A stretch of DNA of 64,000 nucleotides from Acidobacteriota bacterium (GCA_029559035.1 JAKQCT010000066.1:1-64000), one strand, 5' to 3'. Shown: positions 20,611 through 30,552, counted from the first letter of the stretch. The notes: generated by a model not told the origin, from the sequence alone. Translations and numbers: made by a program.

Positions 20611-20976
20611 ATGATGTTCAAAGCAAGTGCCCGCTACGTGGGCACCTCACCGCAAAAAGCCAGGCTGGTCGGCAACCTCATCAAGGGAAAGCCCGTCGGG
20701 GACGCCATTTCGATACTGCACTTCACGAACAAGAAGGTCGCGAGGACCTTCGAAAGCCTTCTGCACGACGCGGTCGCGAACGCGCAGAGCCAGCCGAAGG
20801 AACAGGTCGACGTCGATTCCCTCATGGTCACGGAGGTGATAGTGGACATGGCTTCCCTCAAGATGAGGAGAAGGATCATGCCCGCCTCGATGGGAAGAGT
20901 GTTCAGGTTCGTGAAGCGCCAGAGCCACATAACGGTCGGCCTCATGGAAAAGGCCAAGCGCGGCGGCAAGCAGTAG
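20611..20976 (+). CDS. rplV: Ribosomal protein L22
   Basis: A 121-residue L22 lining the exit tunnel. SPQKARLVGNLIKGK near the N-terminus and MRRRIMPASMGRVFRFVKRQSHITVGL (the tunnel hairpin) identify it. Either ATG of the pair at 20611/20614 could start; TAGGAGG at 20598-20604 favours the first. Confidence 0.95.
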   Translation: MMFKASARYVGTSPQKARLVGNLIKGKPVGDAISILHFTNKKVARTFESLLHDAVANAQSQPKEQVDVDSLMVTEVIVDMASLKMRRRIMPASMGRVFRFVKRQSHITVGLMEKAKRGGKQ

Positions 20977-21009
20977 CCGCGGAAGTTAACTGATACTGGG
21001 AGGTGTCAT

Positions 21010-21639
21010 TTGGGTCAGAAAGTTCATCCCGTAGGCTTCAGACTTGGGTTTAACAAGGACTGGGAATCGCGCTGGTTCGCCAGGAAGGATTATAAAGAGC
21101 TTCTCCACGAGGACCTCAAGCTGAGGAACGAGCTCAAGAAGAGGTTCCAGCACGCAGGAGTTTCGAAGATCGAGCTCGAGCGGGCCGGAAAGAAGCTCAC
21201 CGTTGCGCTTTTCACCAGCCGCCCCGGTATCATCATCGGCAAGAAGGGCGCCGAGGTGGACAAGCTGAAGGAAGACCTTCAGAAGAGGACGGGAAGGGAA
21301 GTCTACATAAAGATAGAAGAGATCCACCGCCCCGAGACCGATGCCCAGCTGGTCGCGGACGGGATCGGAATGCAGATCGTCAAGAGGGTCTCCTTCAGGA
21401 GAGCCATGAAAAGGGCGATGGAGATCTCCAGGAAAGCGGGCGCGCTTGGCATCAAGATCAGGATCTCCGGAAGGCTCAACGGGGCCGAGATCGCCAGGAC
21501 CGAATGGTACCTCGACGGCCGCCTTCCGCTCCAGACCCTCAGAAGCGACATCGACTACGGCTTCGGCGAAGCGTTCACGACCTACGGCACCATCGGCATA
21601 AAGGTCTGGATCTTCAAAGGCGAGAAAGTCACGAAATAG
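21010..21639 (+). CDS. rpsC: Ribosomal protein S3
   Basis: A 209-residue S3 at the mRNA entry channel, with a KH domain ([17 protein letters not shown]) and the C-terminal [21 protein letters not shown] segment. The start is TTG ([13 protein letters not shown]) behind GGGAGG. About 33 bases separate it from rplV. Confidence 0.96.
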   Translation: MGQKVHPVGFRLGFNKDWESRWFARKDYKELLHEDLKLRNELKKRFQHAGVSKIELERAGKKLTVALFTSRPGIIIGKKGAEVDKLKEDLQKRTGREVYIKIEEIHRPETDAQLVADGIGMQIVKRVSFRRAMKRAMEISRKAGALGIKIRISGRLNGAEIARTEWYLDGRLPLQTLRSDIDYGFGEAFTTYGTIGIKVWIFKGEKVTK

Positions 21640-21651
21640 AGGAGATTTGCA

Positions 21652-22077
21652 ATGTTGATGCCCAAGAAAGTCAAATACAGGAAGCAGCAGAGAGGCCGGA
21701 TGAGCGGCGTCGCCACCAGGGGACAGTTCGTCGATTTCGGAGACTACGGCCTGATGGCGCTCGAGCCCGCCTGGATAACGAACAGGCAGATCGAGGCCGG
21801 CCGTATCGCGATAAACAGGTTCATCAAGAGGAACGGCAAGCTCTGGATACGCATCTTCCCCGACAAGCCCTATACAAAGAAGCCCCTTGAGACCAGGATG
21901 GGAAAAGGAAAGGGCAACGTGGAAGGATGGGTGGCGGTCGTAAAGCCCGGCAGGATCCTCTATGAGCTCGAAGGCGTCAGCCCGGAAACTGCGGAGGAGG
22001 CATTCAGCCTCGCCGCCCACAAGCTTCCGATAAAGACGAAGATCGTCTCGAGGAAAGAACAGGAGCTGCTGGTATGA
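21652..22077 (+). CDS. rplP: Ribosomal protein L16
   Basis: A 141-residue L16, near the A-site tRNA in the 50[20 protein letters not shown] and [24 protein letters not shown] are the family signatures. ATG 21652 is chosen by homology with the common MLMPK start and by GAGGAG upstream. Its stop overlaps the start of rpmC. Confidence 0.96.
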   Translation: MLMPKKVKYRKQQRGRMSGVATRGQFVDFGDYGLMALEPAWITNRQIEAGRIAINRFIKRNGKLWIRIFPDKPYTKKPLETRMGKGKGNVEGWVAVVKPGRILYELEGVSPETAEEAFSLAAHKLPIKTKIVSRKEQELLV

Positions 22078-22301
22078 TGAAACTCGAAGAACTGAAGGAC
22101 GTCAAGAAGGTAAGGGAACTCACCGCCGACCAGCTCAGGCACGAGGCCAAGGAGCTGGAGGACCAGCTTCTCAAGCTCCGGTTCCAGCTCGTCGCGGGCC
22201 AGGTCACCAACCCGAACATAATCAGGGCGTACAGGAGAAGCCTCGCGAGGATAAGGACGATCATCGTCGAAAAAGACATGGTAGGAGCTAAGAATGGCTG
22301 A
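22074..22301 (+). CDS. rpmC: Ribosomal protein L29
   Basis: A 75-residue two-helix L29 at the exit-tunnel rim. [49 protein letters not shown] matches the family. It overlaps rplP by 4 bases (ATGATGA; start may be 22074 or 22077) and rpsQ by 8. Confidence 0.93.
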   Translation: MMKLEELKDVKKVRELTADQLRHEAKELEDQLLKLRFQLVAGQVTNPNIIRAYRRSLARIRTIIVEKDMVGAKNG

Positions 22302-22557
22302 GAAAAAAGAATCTAGCCGCCAGACAAAGATCGGCGTTGTCACTTCGGACAAGATGGACAAGACCGTGGTGGTCAATGTCGAATTGAAGTTCTTTCATCG
22401 CACCTACAGCAAGGTCGTCAAGAGGACTTCCAAGTTCAAGGCGCACGACGAAAAGAACGAGTGCGGAATCGGGGACAAGGTGCTGATCATGGAGACCCGC
22501 CCCCTGAGCCGCGGAAAAAGATGGACAGTGAAGAAGATCATCGAGAAGGCGAAGTGA
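22294..22557 (+). CDS. rpsQ: Ribosomal protein S17
   Basis: An 87-residue S17 with the OB-fold features [14 protein letters not shown] and [24 protein letters not shown]. It overlaps rpmC by 8 bases, so the two are translationally coupled. Confidence 0.95.
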   Translation: MAEKKESSRQTKIGVVTSDKMDKTVVVNVELKFFHRTYSKVVKRTSKFKAHDEKNECGIGDKVLIMETRPLSRGKRWTVKKIIEKAK

Positions 22558-22582
22558 CCGTACTTCCCGGACGGAGGCACAA

Positions 22583-22954
22583 ATGATACAGATGAGGACC
22601 ATGCTGACAGTGGCGGACAACTCGGGGGCGAAGAAGATCGCCTGCATCCGCCTGAAGGGCGGGAGCATAGCCGGAAACTACGCGGGCCTGGGCGACATCA
22701 TCACCTGCTCGGTCAAGGAGGCGATCCCGCAGAGCAACACGAAGAAGGGCAAAGTCGTTAAGGCCGTCATCGTAAGGGTCAGAAAAGAGACCAGGAGAAG
22801 GGACGGATCCTACATCCGCTTCGACGACAACGCCGCTGTTTTGATAGACGACAAGAACGAACCGATCGGGACGAGGGTTTTCGGACCCGTGGCAAGGGAA
22901 CTCAGGGAGAGGAAGTTCATGAAGATCATCTCCCTGGCGCCCGAAGTTCTGTGA
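22583..22954 (+). CDS. rplN: Ribosomal protein L14
   Basis: A 123-residue L14 at the 50S interface. [24 protein letters not shown] and the C-terminal [28 protein letters not shown] are nearly invariant family segments. CGGAGG precedes the ATG. Confidence 0.97.
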   Translation: MIQMRTMLTVADNSGAKKIACIRLKGGSIAGNYAGLGDIITCSVKEAIPQSNTKKGKVVKAVIVRVRKETRRRDGSYIRFDDNAAVLIDDKNEPIGTRVFGPVARELRERKFMKIISLAPEVL

Positions 22955-22965
22955 GAGGAGAAGAC

Positions 22966-23292
22966 ATGGCTCTCAGGATAAGAAAGAACGATACGGTAAT
23001 CATAATTTCCGGAAAAGACAAGGGCAAGAAGGGCCGGGTCCTCAGCGTGGACAACGAGAAGCATAGGATACTCGTCGAGAACTGCAACTTCGTCAAGAGG
23101 CACACGAGGCCGATGCCCCAGAAGAACATCAAGGGCGGGATCCTAGAAAAGGAATCCCCTCTTCCCCAGAGCAAGGTAAAGATCTTCTGCGGCGACTGCC
23201 AGAAGCCCACGGCGATCGGCTCGAAGACCACCGACGGCAAGAAGCAAAGGATCTGCAAGAAGTGCGGCGCAGCTTTGACAAAGGGAGCGTGA
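22966..23292 (+). CDS. rplX: Ribosomal protein L24
   Basis: A 108-residue L24 with the KOW motif (KNDTVIIISGKDKGKKGRV) and the zinc-ribbon-like C-terminal CGDC...CKKC pair. The frame is open from GTG 22951, but GAGGAG just before ATG 22966 and the normal MALRIRKND start favour 22966. It follows rplN closely. Confidence 0.95.
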   Translation: MALRIRKNDTVIIISGKDKGKKGRVLSVDNEKHRILVENCNFVKRHTRPMPQKNIKGGILEKESPLPQSKVKIFCGDCQKPTAIGSKTTDGKKQRICKKCGAALTKGA

Positions 23293-23296
23293 TAAG

Positions 23297-23854
23297 ATGG
23301 CCACCAAGAAGTATGTCCCCAGGCTCTTTGAACTTTACCAGAACGAGATAGTTAAGGACCTCAGGAAAGAGTTCGGTTACAAGAACGTGATGCAGGTCCC
23401 GAAACTCGAAAAGATAAGCGTGAACATCGGTATCGGAGAGGCAAAGAACGACATCAAGCTCCTCGACGAAGCGGTCGCGACGATGACCGCTTTCACGGGC
23501 CAGAAGGCGGCCGTGAGGAGGTCCAAGAAGTCGATCAGCAACTTCAAGCTGAGGAAGGGCATCCCGGTCGGCGCATCCGTGACCCTGCGCGCCACGAGGA
23601 TGTACGACTTCCTCGACAGGTTCATCTCCCTGGCCATCCCCAGGATGAGGGACTTCAAGGGCGTGCCCGACAGGTCGTTCGACGGCATGGGCAACTACAC
23701 CCTCGGCGTCAAGGACCAGCTGATCTTCCCCGAGGTCGAGTACAACAAGGTCACGAGGGCGATGGGAATGAACATCACCTTCTGCACTTCGGCGAAAACC
23801 GACATGGAAGCCAAGGCCCTCCTGAAGGCCTTCGGCATGCCTTTCAAGAAGTAA
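23297..23854 (+). CDS. rplE: Ribosomal protein L5
   Basis: A 185-residue L5 that contacts 5S rRNA and the P-site tRNA. VPKLEKISVNIGIGEA, TGQKAAVRRSKKSISNFKLRKG and GNYTLGVKDQLIFPEV are conserved. It starts 4 bases after rplX with only a weak Shine-Dalgarno, consistent with coupling. Confidence 0.97.
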   Translation: MATKKYVPRLFELYQNEIVKDLRKEFGYKNVMQVPKLEKISVNIGIGEAKNDIKLLDEAVATMTAFTGQKAAVRRSKKSISNFKLRKGIPVGASVTLRATRMYDFLDRFISLAIPRMRDFKGVPDRSFDGMGNYTLGVKDQLIFPEVEYNKVTRAMGMNITFCTSAKTDMEAKALLKAFGMPFKK

Positions 23855-23863
23855 GGAGTAGAT

Positions 23864-24049
23864 ATGGCAAGCGTTAGAATGTTCGCCAAGATGGTCAAGA
23901 AACCCAAGTTCGAGGTCCGCTACCGGAACCGCTGCCAGCGATGCGGAAGGGCGAGAGGCTACTACAGGAAGTTCGCTCTCTGCCGCATCTGTCTCAGGCA
24001 ACTGGCCCTGGAAGGAAGGCTTCCGGGCGTGACGAAGGCTTCTTGGTAG
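23864..24049 (+). CDS. rpsZ: Ribosomal protein S14, zinc-binding short form
   Basis: A 61-residue S14 of the short (type Z) kind. Two CXXC pairs, CQRCGR and CRICLRQ, would hold zinc. The C-terminal [13 protein letters not shown] is typical. The presence of the zinc-dependent form means the gene relies on zinc supply; no zinc-free paralogue is seen here. Confidence 0.97.
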   Translation: MASVRMFAKMVKKPKFEVRYRNRCQRCGRARGYYRKFALCRICLRQLALEGRLPGVTKASW

Positions 24050-24064
24050 AGGGAGGATGAACAG

Positions 24065-24460
24065 ATGATGACCGATCCTATTGCCGACCTTTTGACCCGC
24101 ATCAGGAACGGGATCAGCGCAAGGAAGAACAGCGTTGACATCCCATCCTCGAGGACGAAAGTCGAGATCTGCAAGATATTGAAAGAAGAAGGCTACATTC
24201 TCAACTTCAAGGAGACCGATGACGGAAAACAGGGCGTCCTGACCGTCGACCTCAAGTACACCCCGAACGGCAAACCCTGCGTCGACGGGATCGAGAGGGT
24301 TTCCAGGCCCGGCAGGAGGGTCTACCGCGGAACCGAAGAGATTGAACCCGTCCTGAACAACCTCGGGATGAATCTGATCAGCACCAGCAAGGGGATAATG
24401 ACCGACAGGAAAGCCAGGGAGCTCAATGTCGGCGGCGAAGTCCTCTTGAGGGTCTGGTAG
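24065..24460 (+). CDS. rpsH: Ribosomal protein S8
   Basis: A 131-residue S8, a central-domain assembly protein and, in enterobacteria, the repressor of the spc operon. DPIADLLTRIRNGISARK and the C-terminal STSKGIMTDRKARELNVGGEVLLRVW are diagnostic. The start is the first of two ATGs behind GGGAGGA. Confidence 0.96.
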   Translation: MMTDPIADLLTRIRNGISARKNSVDIPSSRTKVEICKILKEEGYILNFKETDDGKQGVLTVDLKYTPNGKPCVDGIERVSRPGRRVYRGTEEIEPVLNNLGMNLISTSKGIMTDRKARELNVGGEVLLRVW

Positions 24461-24469
24461 GAGGCAGAG

Positions 24470-25006
24470 ATGTCGAGGATAGGCAAGAAGCCGATAGCGA
24501 TAAATCCCAAAGTCAAGGTGGACCTCAAGGGCGCAAGCGCCGAGTTCAGCGGCCCCATGGGGAAGGTGAATGTCAACATCCCCGAGGGGATCACCTGCAA
24601 GATGGAGTCCGGCAGCCTGCTGGTCGAAAGGCGCGACGACACGGCGGCCCAGAGATCCCTTCACGGGCTGGCGCGCCAGCTGCTCGCGAACGCCGCCCTC
24701 GGCGTCGAAAAAGGGTTCAGGAAAGAACTCGACATCGTGGGCGTAGGCTACAAGGCGAACGTCGAGGGGAAGAAGGTCGTGTTCAACATCGGATATTCCC
24801 ATCCCATCGAGCTCGTTGTCCCCGAGGGGATCAAGGTGACGGTTGACAAGGGCACGCACGTAGTAGTCGAAGGCGCCGACAGGGAGCTCGTGGGCCAGAT
24901 CTCGGCGACCATCAGGCACTACAAGAAACCCGATCCGTACAAGGGCAAGGGCGTGATGTTCACCGGTGAAAAGATAATCCGCAAAGCCGGCAAGGCCGCG
25001 AAGTAA
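24470..25006 (+). CDS. rplF: Ribosomal protein L6
   Basis: A 178-residue L6 near the factor-binding site. MSRIGKKPI at the start and YKANVEGKKVVFNIGYSHPIEL and YKGKGVMFTGEKIIRKAGKAAK at the end are typical. GGAGG precedes the start; 10 bases after rpsH. Confidence 0.96.
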   Translation: MSRIGKKPIAINPKVKVDLKGASAEFSGPMGKVNVNIPEGITCKMESGSLLVERRDDTAAQRSLHGLARQLLANAALGVEKGFRKELDIVGVGYKANVEGKKVVFNIGYSHPIELVVPEGIKVTVDKGTHVVVEGADRELVGQISATIRHYKKPDPYKGKGVMFTGEKIIRKAGKAAK

Positions 25007-25019
25007 GGGAGAAGCGTAA

Positions 25020-25397
25020 ATGTCCAACCACAGGCATTTCAGTTCGAACGAAAGAAGAGAGTGGCGCAAGATCAGGGTCTTCGACAAGATCAGGGGAACG
25101 GCCGAGAGGCCGAGGCTCGCGGTCTACAGGAGCGAGAAGTACCTCTACGTCCAGGCGATAGACGACAGCGAGGGAAAAACGATCGTGTCGGCTTCCTCGC
25201 TCGAGAAAGAGTTCAAGAACGTGAAGACCGGGGCCAAGAAGAACCTTAAGATCGCGGAGAAGCTGGGCGAACTGGTCTCCGAGAGGCTGAAATCGAAGGG
25301 AATAGAGACGGTCGTGTTCGACAGGAGCGGCTACCGGTACCACGGCCGCGTGAAGACCCTGGCGGAAGCGGTCCGCAAATCCGGCGTCAAGTGTTAA
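25020..25397 (+). CDS. rplR: Ribosomal protein L18
   Basis: A 125-residue L18, which binds 5S rRNA with L5. RPRLAVYRSEKYLYVQAIDDSEGKTIVSASS and FDRSGYRYHGRVKTLAEAVRKSGVKC are the family signatures; the final residue here is Cys rather than the common Phe. GGGAGA precedes the ATG. Confidence 0.95.
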   Translation: MSNHRHFSSNERREWRKIRVFDKIRGTAERPRLAVYRSEKYLYVQAIDDSEGKTIVSASSLEKEFKNVKTGAKKNLKIAEKLGELVSERLKSKGIETVVFDRSGYRYHGRVKTLAEAVRKSGVKC

Positions 25398-25403
25398 GAG
25401 GGC

Positions 25404-25913
25404 ATGGGAATGGTTGACAGAGTAGAAGGACAGGAATTCGAGATCACCGAACAGGTCGTTAACGTCAGAAGGGTCACCAAGGTCGTCAAGGGCGGAAAGA
25501 ACTTCTCATTCTCGGCGCTCGTGGTGGCGGGCGACGGGCACGGAAGGGTCGGATTCGGCCTCGGCAAGGCGAGGGAAGTTCCCCTCGCCGTGAGCAAGGC
25601 CTTCGAGAAAGCAAAGAAGAGCATGGTCTTTGTCTCGATCTGCGAGACGAGCATACCCCACCCGATCATCGGCCATTTCGGCTCGAGCCAGGTGGTTATG
25701 AGGCCGGCCTCGAAGGGGACCGGCGTCATCGCCGGGGGAGCCGTCAGGTCGGTCATGGAAGCGGCCGGGATCCGGGACATCCTCACCAAGTGCCTCGGGA
25801 CCAACAACCCGCAGAACGTCGTCAAGGCGACCTTCAACGGCCTCAAAAGGCTCCAGAACGTCGAGAACATCGCCGGCAAGAGAGGCAAGACCATAGAAGA
25901 GATCACGAGGTAG
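25404..25913 (+). CDS. rpsE: Ribosomal protein S5
   Basis: A 169-residue S5 of the 30S fidelity centre. [39 protein letters not shown] is the double-stranded RNA-binding part and [29 protein letters not shown] the second conserved part. ATG 25404 or 25410 could start. 6 bases after rplR. Confidence 0.96.
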   Translation: MGMVDRVEGQEFEITEQVVNVRRVTKVVKGGKNFSFSALVVAGDGHGRVGFGLGKAREVPLAVSKAFEKAKKSMVFVSICETSIPHPIIGHFGSSQVVMRPASKGTGVIAGGAVRSVMEAAGIRDILTKCLGTNNPQNVVKATFNGLKRLQNVENIAGKRGKTIEEITR

Positions 25914-25918
25914 ATGAA

Positions 25919-26125
25919 ATGACTCCCAGAAAGAAGACCCAGAAGGAAAAAGGACTGACCGTGACGCTGGTCAAGCGCCCCGGGACGGAGAAGCTGAGAG
26001 TGATCACATGGGCGATGGGGCTGAGGAAGCTCAACAGGACCAGGACCTACAACGACTGCCCCGAGATCAGGGGAATGATATTCAAGGTAAAACATCTCCT
26101 CAAAGTCGAGGAAAGCGGAGAATAA
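25919..26125 (+). CDS. rpmD: Ribosomal protein L30
   Basis: A 68-residue L30: LTVTLVKRPGTEKLRVITWAMGLRKLNRTRTYNDCPEIRGMIFKVKHLLKVEE. ATG 25919 lies 5 bases after the rpsE stop, with no strong Shine-Dalgarno, so coupling is likely. The same frame is open further upstream within rpsE, but that part is a shadow. Confidence 0.93.
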   Translation: MTPRKKTQKEKGLTVTLVKRPGTEKLRVITWAMGLRKLNRTRTYNDCPEIRGMIFKVKHLLKVEESGE

Positions 26126-26126
26126 A

Positions 26127-26570
26127 ATGTTGCTTAGCGAGATAAGGCCTGCCAAAGGCGCGAAGAAAAATCCGAAGAGGGTGGGAAGAGGGCCAGGTTC
26201 CGGACACGGCAAGACGTCGTGCCGGGGTCAGAACGGCCAGAAGTCCCGCTCAGGCTTCAGCATCCGCCCCGGGTTCGAAGGCGGTCAGATGCCTCTCCAG
26301 AGAAGGCTCCCCAAAAGGGGGTTCACCAACATCTTCAAGAAAGAGTGGCAGATCGTGAACCTCGAGAGCCTGGAGAAGCTTTTCGAGGCCGGTGCCACCA
26401 TCGACAAGAAGGCGCTCAAGGAGGTCGGCCTGGTCAAGGATGCCCTGAAGCCGGTGAAGATCCTCGGCAAGGGGAAGGTCACGAAGGCGTTCAACCTCGT
26501 CGTCGACGGGTTCTCCGAGTCGGCCCACAAGGCGATCGCGAAGGCAGGCGGGAAAATAGAGAAAGTTTAA
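26127..26570 (+). CDS. rplO: Ribosomal protein L15
   Basis: A 147-residue L15. The glycine/arginine-rich N-terminus (GRGPGSGHGKTSCRGQNGQKSR) and FEGGQMPLQRRLPKRGF are diagnostic. It starts one base after the rpmD stop. Confidence 0.96.
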   Translation: MLLSEIRPAKGAKKNPKRVGRGPGSGHGKTSCRGQNGQKSRSGFSIRPGFEGGQMPLQRRLPKRGFTNIFKKEWQIVNLESLEKLFEAGATIDKKALKEVGLVKDALKPVKILGKGKVTKAFNLVVDGFSESAHKAIAKAGGKIEKV

Positions 26571-26582
26571 GGAGAAATCACA

Positions 26583-27989
26583 GTGATCGAAGCTTTCCAG
26601 AACATCTTCAAGATACCTGACCTCAGAAAGAGAGTGATCTTCACTTTCCTTCTTCTCGCGGTCTACCGCATCGGCGCCCAGATCCCCACGCCCGGCGTAA
26701 ACGCGATGGCCCTGCAGGAGTTTTTTCAGGCTTACGAATCAGGCCTTCTCGGATTCTGGAACATCTTCTCCGGTGGGGCGTTCGCCAGATGCACCATCTT
26801 CGCCTTGGGGATAATGCCCTACATAACGGCGTCCATCATCTTCTCCCTCCTCGTGGTAGTCTGGCCGTACCTCGCGAAGCTCCAGAAGGAGGGCGGCGCC
26901 GAGGGCAAGAGGAAGATCAACCAGTACACCAGGTACGCGACGATATTCATCTGCATCGTCCAGGGGCTCGGCATATCCGTGTGGGTCAAGGACCTCGTCA
27001 GCCCCAGCGGCACGAGGGTGGTCGAGAACCCGAACCTCTGGTACCATTTCTCCGTAATAACGATCCTGACCGCGGGCGCCACCTTCATCATGTGGCTCGG
27101 CGAACAGATAACCGCCAGGGGCGTCGGCAACGGAATATCCCTGATGATCTTCGCGGGGATCGTCGTCGGCCTCATACCCGCCATCTTCAAGACCTTCGAG
27201 CAGTGGAGCCAGGGCAACATCAGCATCCTGGCGATACTCGTCCTCCTGATCTTCATGGTCGCGGTCGTGGCGTTCATCGTTTATTTCGAAAGGGCTCAGA
27301 GGAGGATCCCGATCCAGTACGCGAAGAGGATGGTAGGCAGAAGGATGATGGGAGGCCAGTCGGTCTACTTCCCCCTGAAGCTGAACCCCGTAGGCGTCAT
27401 CTCGATCATCTTCGCGGTGTCCCTGCTCGGCCTTCCGGCCACTTTCCTTTCCCTTCCGGCCCTTGAAAAATACCCGTGGGTCAAGGTGATCTCGGAATAC
27501 CTCGGTTACGGCACCATCACCTATCTCCTGCTTTACGCCGTCCTGATCATCGTCTTCACCTATTTCTACGTCAGTATCGTCTTCAACCCGGACGAACTGG
27601 CCGACAACCTCAAAAAATACGGCGGGTTCATACCGGGGATCAGGCCAGGCAAGAACACGGCCGATTACCTTTACAAGTCCCTGACCAGGCTTATCTTCGC
27701 CGGATGCCTTTACCTTATCCTGGTCGCGCTTCTTCCGATCATACTGATGAGCGGCCTGCCCCTTCACCATCTCTGGGGCATCGGGCCGTCGATTGAGTCT
27801 TACTTCAGGACGCTCCACCTCGACTGGATACTCAACGGCTTCAAGGTCCAGTTCTACTTCGGAGGCACCTCGCTCCTTATCGTCGTGGGAGTCGCGATGG
27901 ACACGATCCAGCAGGTGGAATCCCAGCTGATCATGCGCCATTACGAAGGGTTCTCTAAGAGGACCAGGATCAGGGGCAGGAGAGGCTGA
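26583..27989 (+). CDS. secY: Protein translocase channel SecY
   Basis: A 468-residue, ten-helix channel of the Sec translocon. RIGAQIPTPGVN in the first loop, the SASIIF-like second helix (MPYITASIIFSLLVV), and the C-terminal GTSLLIVVGVAMDTIQQVESQLIMRHYEGF are conserved. The start is GTG behind AAGGAG. Position between rplO and adk is the standard spc order. The stop overlaps adk (TGATG). Confidence 0.97.
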   Translation: MIEAFQNIFKIPDLRKRVIFTFLLLAVYRIGAQIPTPGVNAMALQEFFQAYESGLLGFWNIFSGGAFARCTIFALGIMPYITASIIFSLLVVVWPYLAKLQKEGGAEGKRKINQYTRYATIFICIVQGLGISVWVKDLVSPSGTRVVENPNLWYHFSVITILTAGATFIMWLGEQITARGVGNGISLMIFAGIVVGLIPAIFKTFEQWSQGNISILAILVLLIFMVAVVAFIVYFERAQRRIPIQYAKRMVGRRMMGGQSVYFPLKLNPVGVISIIFAVSLLGLPATFLSLPALEKYPWVKVISEYLGYGTITYLLLYAVLIIVFTYFYVSIVFNPDELADNLKKYGGFIPGIRPGKNTADYLYKSLTRLIFAGCLYLILVALLPIILMSGLPLHHLWGIGPSIESYFRTLHLDWILNGFKVQFYFGGTSLLIVVGVAMDTIQQVESQLIMRHYEGFSKRTRIRGRRG

Positions 27990-28639
27990 TGATATCCTTC
28001 ATCGTTCTTCTCGGACCTCCGGGAGCCGGAAAAGGGACGCAGGCCAAGCTGATCTCCGATAAGCTCGGCGTGCCCCACATTTCGACCGGCGACATCCTGC
28101 GCGAGGCCGTGAGAAACGACTCGCCGCTGGGAAGACAGGCGAAAGCGATAATGGACAGGGGGGAACTCGTCCCCGACCAGCTTCTCGTCGACATCATCGT
28201 GGAAAGGCTTTCTCGGGCGGACTGCGCGAACGGCTTCCTGCTCGACGGCTACCCGAGGAACATTTCCCAGTCTCAGACCCTGGAAAAGGTTTGCGCGGAA
28301 CACGCGATCTGGGACAAGGTCAGGGCTCTGGAGATAACCGTCCCCGACGAAGAGATAGTGGACCGGCTCAAGAACAGAAGATCCTGCCCTTCGTGCGGCG
28401 CCGTGTACAACGTAGTCTCCAACCCGCCGAAGCGGGCGGAGACCTGCGATTCCTGTTCCGCGAAGCTCCAGCTCAGGGACGACGACCGCGAGGAGACCGT
28501 CAGGCAGAGACTCAATGTCTACCACGAGAGGACCGAGCCGGTGGTCGGGTATTTCGCGGAAAGAGACAAGCATATAGTCGTGAAGGGCGAAGGTTCTCCC
28601 GAGGACATCTTCGCCGCGATAATGGAGAAGCTGCGGTGA
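27989..28639 (+). CDS. adk: Adenylate kinase, zinc-containing
   Basis: A 216-residue adenylate kinase that interconverts ATP, ADP and AMP. P-loop GPPGAGKGT at 9-17, AMP-binding STGDILREAV and GFLLDGYPR, and a long LID domain with four cysteines (CPSCG and CDSC) for structural zinc. It overlaps secY by one base and map by 4 bases. Confidence 0.97.
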   Translation: MISFIVLLGPPGAGKGTQAKLISDKLGVPHISTGDILREAVRNDSPLGRQAKAIMDRGELVPDQLLVDIIVERLSRADCANGFLLDGYPRNISQSQTLEKVCAEHAIWDKVRALEITVPDEEIVDRLKNRRSCPSCGAVYNVVSNPPKRAETCDSCSAKLQLRDDDREETVRQRLNVYHERTEPVVGYFAERDKHIVVKGEGSPEDIFAAIMEKLR

Positions 28640-29388
28640 TCTTTTTGAAGACCGGAGAGGAGATCGAGATAATGGACGAGGCGAACCGCATCGTCCACAA
28701 GGTGCTTGACGCGCTGGGCGAAAGCCTCGTGCCGGGCGCCACGACCCTCGAACTCGACAGGATCGCCGAGAACATGACCCTGAAGGAGGGCGCGGAGCCG
28801 GCCTTCAAGAACTACCACGGATATCCCGCCTCGTTATGCGTCTCTATAAACGACGAGGTGGTGCACGGGATACCCAGCGGAAAAAGGACCATCAGGGAAG
28901 GCGACATCGTCTCCGTCGATTTCGGGGTCCTTTACAAGGGATATTACGGCGACGCCGCCAGGACCTACGCCGTCGGAAAGGTGACGGGAGAGGCCGCGCG
29001 GCTGATAGATGTCACACGGGAATCGCTGAAGAAGGGCGTCGAGCAGGCGGTCGACGGCAACAGGATCTCGGACATCTCGAAGGCTGTCGAAGGCTACGTT
29101 CTCGACAACGGATTTTCGGTGGTGAAGGATTACGTCGGCCACGGCATCGGCAAGAACCTCCACGAGGACCCGCAGGTTCCAAACTTCACGAAGGATGACG
29201 GAGGTTACCCCATCAGGGCCGGAATGGTGCTCGCGATAGAGCCGATGGTCAACGCAGGCTGCAGCGACGTCACGGTCGACAGGGACGGATGGACGGTCAG
29301 GACAAGGGACGGGGCCAACTCGGCCCATTTCGAATATTCGGTAGCCGTCACGGCTGACGGCCCCAGGATCCTGGGAGTAAGGAGTTAA
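28636..29388 (+). CDS. map: Methionine aminopeptidase type I
   Basis: A 250-residue pita-bread enzyme that removes the N-terminal methionine of new proteins. The first part ([23 protein letters not shown]) and metal-ligand segments [39 protein letters not shown] and the final [11 protein letters not shown] are present. The start is GTG 28636, overlapping the adk stop (GTGA); the frame is open further upstream inside adk but that is a shadow. The stop overlaps infA. Confidence 0.95.
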   Translation: MIFLKTGEEIEIMDEANRIVHKVLDALGESLVPGATTLELDRIAENMTLKEGAEPAFKNYHGYPASLCVSINDEVVHGIPSGKRTIREGDIVSVDFGVLYKGYYGDAARTYAVGKVTGEAARLIDVTRESLKKGVEQAVDGNRISDISKAVEGYVLDNGFSVVKDYVGHGIGKNLHEDPQVPNFTKDDGGYPIRAGMVLAIEPMVNAGCSDVTVDRDGWTVRTRDGANSAHFEYSVAVTADGPRILGVRS

Positions 29389-29609
29389 TGAGCAAAGACG
29401 ACGTCATCCAGATGAAGGCAACGGTCAAGGAAGCCCTGCCCAACGCGATGTTCAGGGTGGAGCTCGAGAACGGGCACAGGGTGCTCGCTCACATATCCGG
29501 CAAGATGAGGAAGAATTTCATCAGGATACTGCCGGGCGACCAGATCCTCGTCGAACTGTCGCCGTACGACCTCAACAGGGGAAGGATCGTTTACCGCTTC
29601 AAAGCGTAA
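29388..29609 (+). CDS. infA: Translation initiation factor IF-1
   Basis: A 73-residue OB-fold protein that sits in the 30S A site during initiation. [60 protein letters not shown] is the family pattern. Its start overlaps the map stop (TAATG). Confidence 0.97.
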   Translation: MSKDDVIQMKATVKEALPNAMFRVELENGHRVLAHISGKMRKNFIRILPGDQILVELSPYDLNRGRIVYRFKA

Positions 29610-29620
29610 TGGAGTTTATA

Positions 29621-29734
29621 ATGAAAGTAAGAGCGTCTGTGAAGAAAATTTGCCCGAAATGCAAGATCATCAAGAGAAAAGGCGTTATCAGGGTCATCTG
29701 CGATAACCCCAAGCACAAGCAGCGTCAGGGATAG
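29621..29734 (+). CDS. rpmJ: Ribosomal protein L36
   Basis: A 37-residue L36 between infA and rps[21 protein letters not shown] then [17 protein letters not shown]. The zinc ligands C-X2-C, Cys and His are all present, so this is the zinc-binding form. AATGGAG precedes the ATG. Confidence 0.95.
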   Translation: MKVRASVKKICPKCKIIKRKGVIRVICDNPKHKQRQG

Positions 29735-29746
29735 GGAGGTGTAACA

Positions 29747-30124
29747 GTGGCACGTATTTCAGGTATTGATCTGCCTCTTAACAAAAGGGTCGATGTGGGC
29801 CTAACTTACATTTACGGGATCGGTCAAGCCCGCTCCAAGGAGATCCTCCAGAAGGCCGAGGTGAACCCCGCCGTCCGCGTCAAGGACCTGTCCGAAGACG
29901 AGGTCGCAAGGATCAGGAAGGTCATCCAGGAAGGCGCGGAGGTCGAGGGAGATCTCCGCAAGAAGGTCCAGACCGACATCAGACGCCTCATGGACATCGA
30001 AAGCTACCGCGGCTCGAGACATAAATCCGGACTGCCGGCCAGGGGACAGAGGACGCATACCAACGCCAGGACCCACAAAGGCCCCCGCCGCGCCATCGCC
30101 GGTAAGAAGAAAGTAACCAAGTAA
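29747..30124 (+). CDS. rpsM: Ribosomal protein S13
   Basis: A 125-residue S13 of the 30S head, making the inter-subunit bridge to L5. [25 protein letters not shown] and [37 protein letters not shown] are typical. The start is GTG behind GGGAGGTG. Confidence 0.96.
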   Translation: MARISGIDLPLNKRVDVGLTYIYGIGQARSKEILQKAEVNPAVRVKDLSEDEVARIRKVIQEGAEVEGDLRKKVQTDIRRLMDIESYRGSRHKSGLPARGQRTHTNARTHKGPRRAIAGKKKVTK

Positions 30125-30145
30125 CAGGGAAGAAGGAGTATAGAG

Positions 30146-30538
30146 ATGGCTAAAGCAGCCGTAAAAAGAGCCCCGAAGAAGGAAAAAAAGAACATCCCGC
30201 AGGGACGGATCTACATCAACGCCTCGTTCAACAACACGCTGATAACCGTCACCGACCTCGAAGGCAACACCGTCTGCTGGACCACTTCCGGCGGTTCGGG
30301 GTTCAAGGGGACGAGGAAGGGTACTCCCTTCGCCGCCCAGGTCGCCGCGAAGATCGCGTCCGACAAGGCGATGGAGAACGGGATGAGGGAAGTCGACATT
30401 TTCGTCCAGGGCCCCGGCAGCGGGAGGGAATCGGCCATCCGCGCCATCCAGGCCACCGGAATGAGGATCAGGTCGCTGAGGGACATCACCCCGATCCCCC
30501 ACAACGGATGCCGTCCACCGAAAAGAAGAAGAGTCTGA
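30146..30538 (+). CDS. rpsK: Ribosomal protein S11
   Basis: A 130-residue S11 of the 30S platform. [45 protein letters not shown] and the C-terminal [17 protein letters not shown] are nearly invariant. AAGGAG precedes the ATG. Confidence 0.97.
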   Translation: MAKAAVKRAPKKEKKNIPQGRIYINASFNNTLITVTDLEGNTVCWTTSGGSGFKGTRKGTPFAAQVAAKIASDKAMENGMREVDIFVQGPGSGRESAIRAIQATGMRIRSLRDITPIPHNGCRPPKRRRV

Positions 30539-30552
30539 TATAGGAGGTTCAA

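Noticed and set aside
23129-25087. 652-codon minus-strand frame across ribosomal genes
   Set aside because: Antisense of rplX to rplR, all of which are unmistakable ribosomal proteins.
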